Below, one piece after another: positions 62,173-64,000 of a stretch of DNA of 64,000 nucleotides. Positions within the stretch are counted from its first letter, which is position 1; each line of letters begins with the position of its first letter. Source of the DNA: Fontibacterium subtropicum (GTDB taxonomy: Bacteria > Pseudomonadota > Alphaproteobacteria > Pelagibacterales > Pelagibacteraceae); contig CBDDXD010000002.1 in the NCBI GenBank assembly GCA_965235415.1, positions 186,001-250,000 of the forward strand, read 5' to 3'. The position numbers and the translations under genes were made by a program. The notes under the pieces are model-generated. The model ran no database searches. It worked only from the letters and a program-made list of their open reading frames with translations, and was not told the origin of the DNA.

Positions 62173-63672
62173 ATGATCAATAAAGCAAAAGCTTTTATCA
62201 TCCTAGGCAATCAACTTTTTTCACCCATCCATTTAAAAAGTTTTAAAGACCATCATTTCATGATGGCGGAGGATTATCAGCTATGCACTTACGTTAAACA
62301 TCATCGTCAAAAAATATTACTCTTTTTATCAGCCATGCGCTCTTATGCGGATGAATTAAAAAAAGCTAATTTCTCACTAACCTATTTTGATTGTAAGCAT
62401 GAATTATTCAAGAAAAGTTATGAGGATAAAATTTTAAATTTTTTAAATAAAATTAAGACTAAACATGTAGATTTATTTGAAGTTGAAGATAAGTTTTTTG
62501 AAAAACAACTCATTAATTTTTTTAATAAAAATAAAATTCAATATAATTTTATTAAATCTCCAATGTTTTTATCAAGTCGAGGAGATTTCAAAGAGTATTT
62601 GCAAACGAATAAAAAGCCATTCATGGCTAATTTTTATAAAATTCAAAGAATTAAATTTAACATTTTAATGAAGAGTAAGAATGAACCGCTTGGAGGCAAG
62701 TGGAGTTTTGATGAAGAAAATAGAAATAAATTAGATCCTAAAGTTTCAATTCCAAAACACATTACTTTTAAGCAAACAAATCATACCGAGAATATAAAAA
62801 AGTTTTTAGAGAAAAATTTTCTAGATCACCCTGGAGAAATTGAAAGTTTTAATTTCCCAACCACTCGAAAGGATACTTTAAATCTATATTTCGATTTTTT
62901 AAAAAATAAATTAAATTTATTTGGAGATTTTGAAGATGCCATCTCACACAAATCTCATATTCTATTTCACAGTATGTTGAGTCCATTAATCAATTTAGGA
63001 CTTTTAACCCCACAGGAAATTGTGAATGAAACGTTAGCTTATGCAAAAACAAATAAAGTGAAATTGAATTGTCTTGAAGGATACATCAGACAGATTATTG
63101 GTTGGCGTGAATTTATGCGTGGAATTTACCAAAATTATGAAAGCAAATTAGAAAATACTAATTTTTTCAAACATAATAAAAAATTAACTAAAAGTTGGTA
63201 TGAAGGAACCACGGGAATTGATCCCTTAGATCACACCATTAAAAACTGTATTCAATATGGCTGGACTCATCACATCGAACGTTTGATGGTGGTTGCAAAT
63301 ATTATGAATCTTTCAGGCATTGATCCTAAATTGGTTTATCGTTGGTTTATGGAAATGTATGTGGACTCATCGGATTGGGTGATGGCACCGAATGTTTATG
63401 GCATGGGATTATTTAGTGATGGTGGAATTTTTGCAACGAAACCTTACATCTGCGCTTCTAGTTATTTGCTTAAAATGAGTGATTTTAAACGAGGCGATTG
63501 GTGCGATACATTAGATGGATTGTACTGGAAGTTTATTGAAAAAAATAAAATTTTCTTTTCTAAAAATTATAGATTGTCCATGATGGTTAAGATTTTAGAG
63601 AAAATGGATAAAGATAAAAAGAAAAGGATTTATTCTGCAGCGGATGAATTTATTAAAAGAAATACGAATTAA
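62173..63672 (+). CDS. Cryptochrome/photolyase family protein (PhrB-like)
   Basis: A 499-residue protein of the prokaryotic 6-4 photolyase (CryPro/FeS-BCP) group. The N-terminal Rossmann domain (FIILGNQLFSPIHL, LLFLSAMRSYADELK) is followed by an all-helical FAD domain with IRQIIGWREFMRG, GWTHHIERLMVVANIMNLSG and DSSDWVMAPNVYGMG. The NYCxxC cluster motif of FeS-BCPs is not visible; the aligned segment reads KMSDFKRGDWCD, with only C427 and C444 nearby. ATG 62173 is preferred over TTG 62164. It lies 12 bases after umuC, in the same operon. Confidence 0.88.
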   Translation: MINKAKAFIILGNQLFSPIHLKSFKDHHFMMAEDYQLCTYVKHHRQKILLFLSAMRSYADELKKANFSLTYFDCKHELFKKSYEDKILNFLNKIKTKHVDLFEVEDKFFEKQLINFFNKNKIQYNFIKSPMFLSSRGDFKEYLQTNKKPFMANFYKIQRIKFNILMKSKNEPLGGKWSFDEENRNKLDPKVSIPKHITFKQTNHTENIKKFLEKNFLDHPGEIESFNFPTTRKDTLNLYFDFLKNKLNLFGDFEDAISHKSHILFHSMLSPLINLGLLTPQEIVNETLAYAKTNKVKLNCLEGYIRQIIGWREFMRGIYQNYESKLENTNFFKHNKKLTKSWYEGTTGIDPLDHTIKNCIQYGWTHHIERLMVVANIMNLSGIDPKLVYRWFMEMYVDSSDWVMAPNVYGMGLFSDGGIFATKPYICASSYLLKMSDFKRGDWCDTLDGLYWKFIEKNKIFFSKNYRLSMMVKILEKMDKDKKKRIYSAADEFIKRNTN

Positions 63673-63683
63673 AAAATCTTAAT

Positions 63684-64000
63684 TTATTCGTGTTCGCCGC
63701 CAGGATCATCATTTGGCAACTTTGTTTTTTTGCCATTAATCCAAAGATTTTGTCTTGAACGGGTTGGGGTGTGATAATTAGGATCTGTTCTAAATCTTCT
63801 AATGTCCTGAAATTGTTTAAAAGTGTAATAGGCAACAAAAATAATTAGTAAATGACCTAAAAATACTCCAAGCCAACCATAAACAAACATCGGCACCGTA
63901 AATACCCAAATGCTAAAAGCAGTAGACCAAAGAGCACTTAAAACAATTAATATCTGTAAGCGCACTGTTTTGGGTAAAGATCTTAGATCATTTTTTGTAT
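63684..64000 (-). CDS. Two-helix membrane protein, N-terminus beyond the window
   Basis: The frame is open to the window edge, so the reported GTG at 63965 is probably internal: upstream codons read TKNDLRSLPKT before VRLQILIVLSALWSTAF. Two hydrophobic segments (starting near 63950 and 63890) are followed by a charged cytoplasmic tail (TFKQFQDIRRFRTDPNYHT, DDPGGEHE). No family is recognised. It is convergent with the photolyase gene. Confidence 0.6.
   Translation of the reverse strand, partial: TKNDLRSLPKTVRLQILIVLSALWSTAFSIWVFTVPMFVYGWLGVFLGHLLIIFVAYYTFKQFQDIRRFRTDPNYHTPTRSRQNLWINGKKTKLPNDDPGGEHE

Noticed and set aside
1..64000. CRISPR arrays, tRNA or rRNA genes, insertion sequences, prophage
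   Set aside because: No regularly spaced repeats, cloverleaf-like genes, transposase or phage genes were recognised on either strand.

Overview
The window is 64 kb of very AT-rich, densely packed bacterial chromosome. Gene content and order point to an alphaproteobacterium: an ActR/RegA-type regulator, the ChvI/ChvG pair next to ahcY, a class I lysyl-tRNA synthetase, the J-protein/cobS/cobT block facing bolA, aroK-aroB, secA near argJ, MbfA, PhaR, and a ScfR/RamB-type regulator beside aceA. Short gaps, overlapping stops and starts and missing accessory neighbours suggest a streamlined aquatic lineage of the SAR11/HIMB59 kind. A complete PHA locus and a PII-AmtB pair make a core Pelagibacter less likely (inference). 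No rRNA, tRNA, CRISPR array, insertion sequence or prophage was seen.

Layout. 1-2.4 kb: 3' end of a Fis-type response regulator, then a leftward ABC ATPase-bioY-DUF6314 operon. 2.4-12.9 kb: rightward polA, chvI-chvG, ahcY, tsaE, an AmgK-like kinase, lysK and pyrD. 12.9-22.6 kb: DUF3429 and TSUP membrane proteins, rpmB, a queuosine-precursor transporter, the leftward J-protein-cobS-cobT operon, bolA, aroK-aroB and malate synthase. 22.6-30.3 kb: accA with an unusual C-terminal membrane segment, secA, argJ, an FTR1/MbfA iron pair and small membrane proteins. 30.3-41.4 kb: a transport-rich stretch with a LysR-type HTH-only protein, glnK-amtB, kup, azlCD, a frameshifted MFS gene, lrgAB, cytochrome b561, a D-amino-acid aminotransferase and a decayed MAPEG gene. 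41.5-50.4 kb: clpB, an LpxR-like protein, tiny membrane ORFs, a CBS/DUF294 protein with an exonuclease, selO and a flavoprotein. 50.4-57.2 kb: the PHA locus (phaR-phaC leftward; phasin-phaB-phaA-enoyl-CoA hydratase-dehalogenase-like hydrolase rightward). 57.2-60.3 kb: a ScfR/RamB-like regulator divergent from a 79-aa gene and isocitrate lyase. 60.3-64 kb: DUF2892, then an SOS-type operon umuD-umuC(frameshifted)-photolyase with a clear alphaproteobacterial LexA box, and an edge-truncated membrane protein.

Together, the genes describe a heterotroph that turns over acetyl-CoA through PHA storage and the glyoxylate shunt (aceA and aceB both present). It takes up ammonium, potassium, iron, biotin and queuosine precursors, and has a UV-damage module. 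The main points for follow-up are the tail-anchored AccA, the cobST genes with a duplicated-knuckle J-protein, TGCA-type palindromes in the PHA control region, TTTGTAAAT repeats at aceA, the LexA box at umuD, the LysR HTH-only gene bracketed by identical 10-mers, several short ORFs that automatic calling would miss, and clustered gene decay. I found no defence-like or otherwise obviously new multi-gene system; the novelty candidates are small and local.
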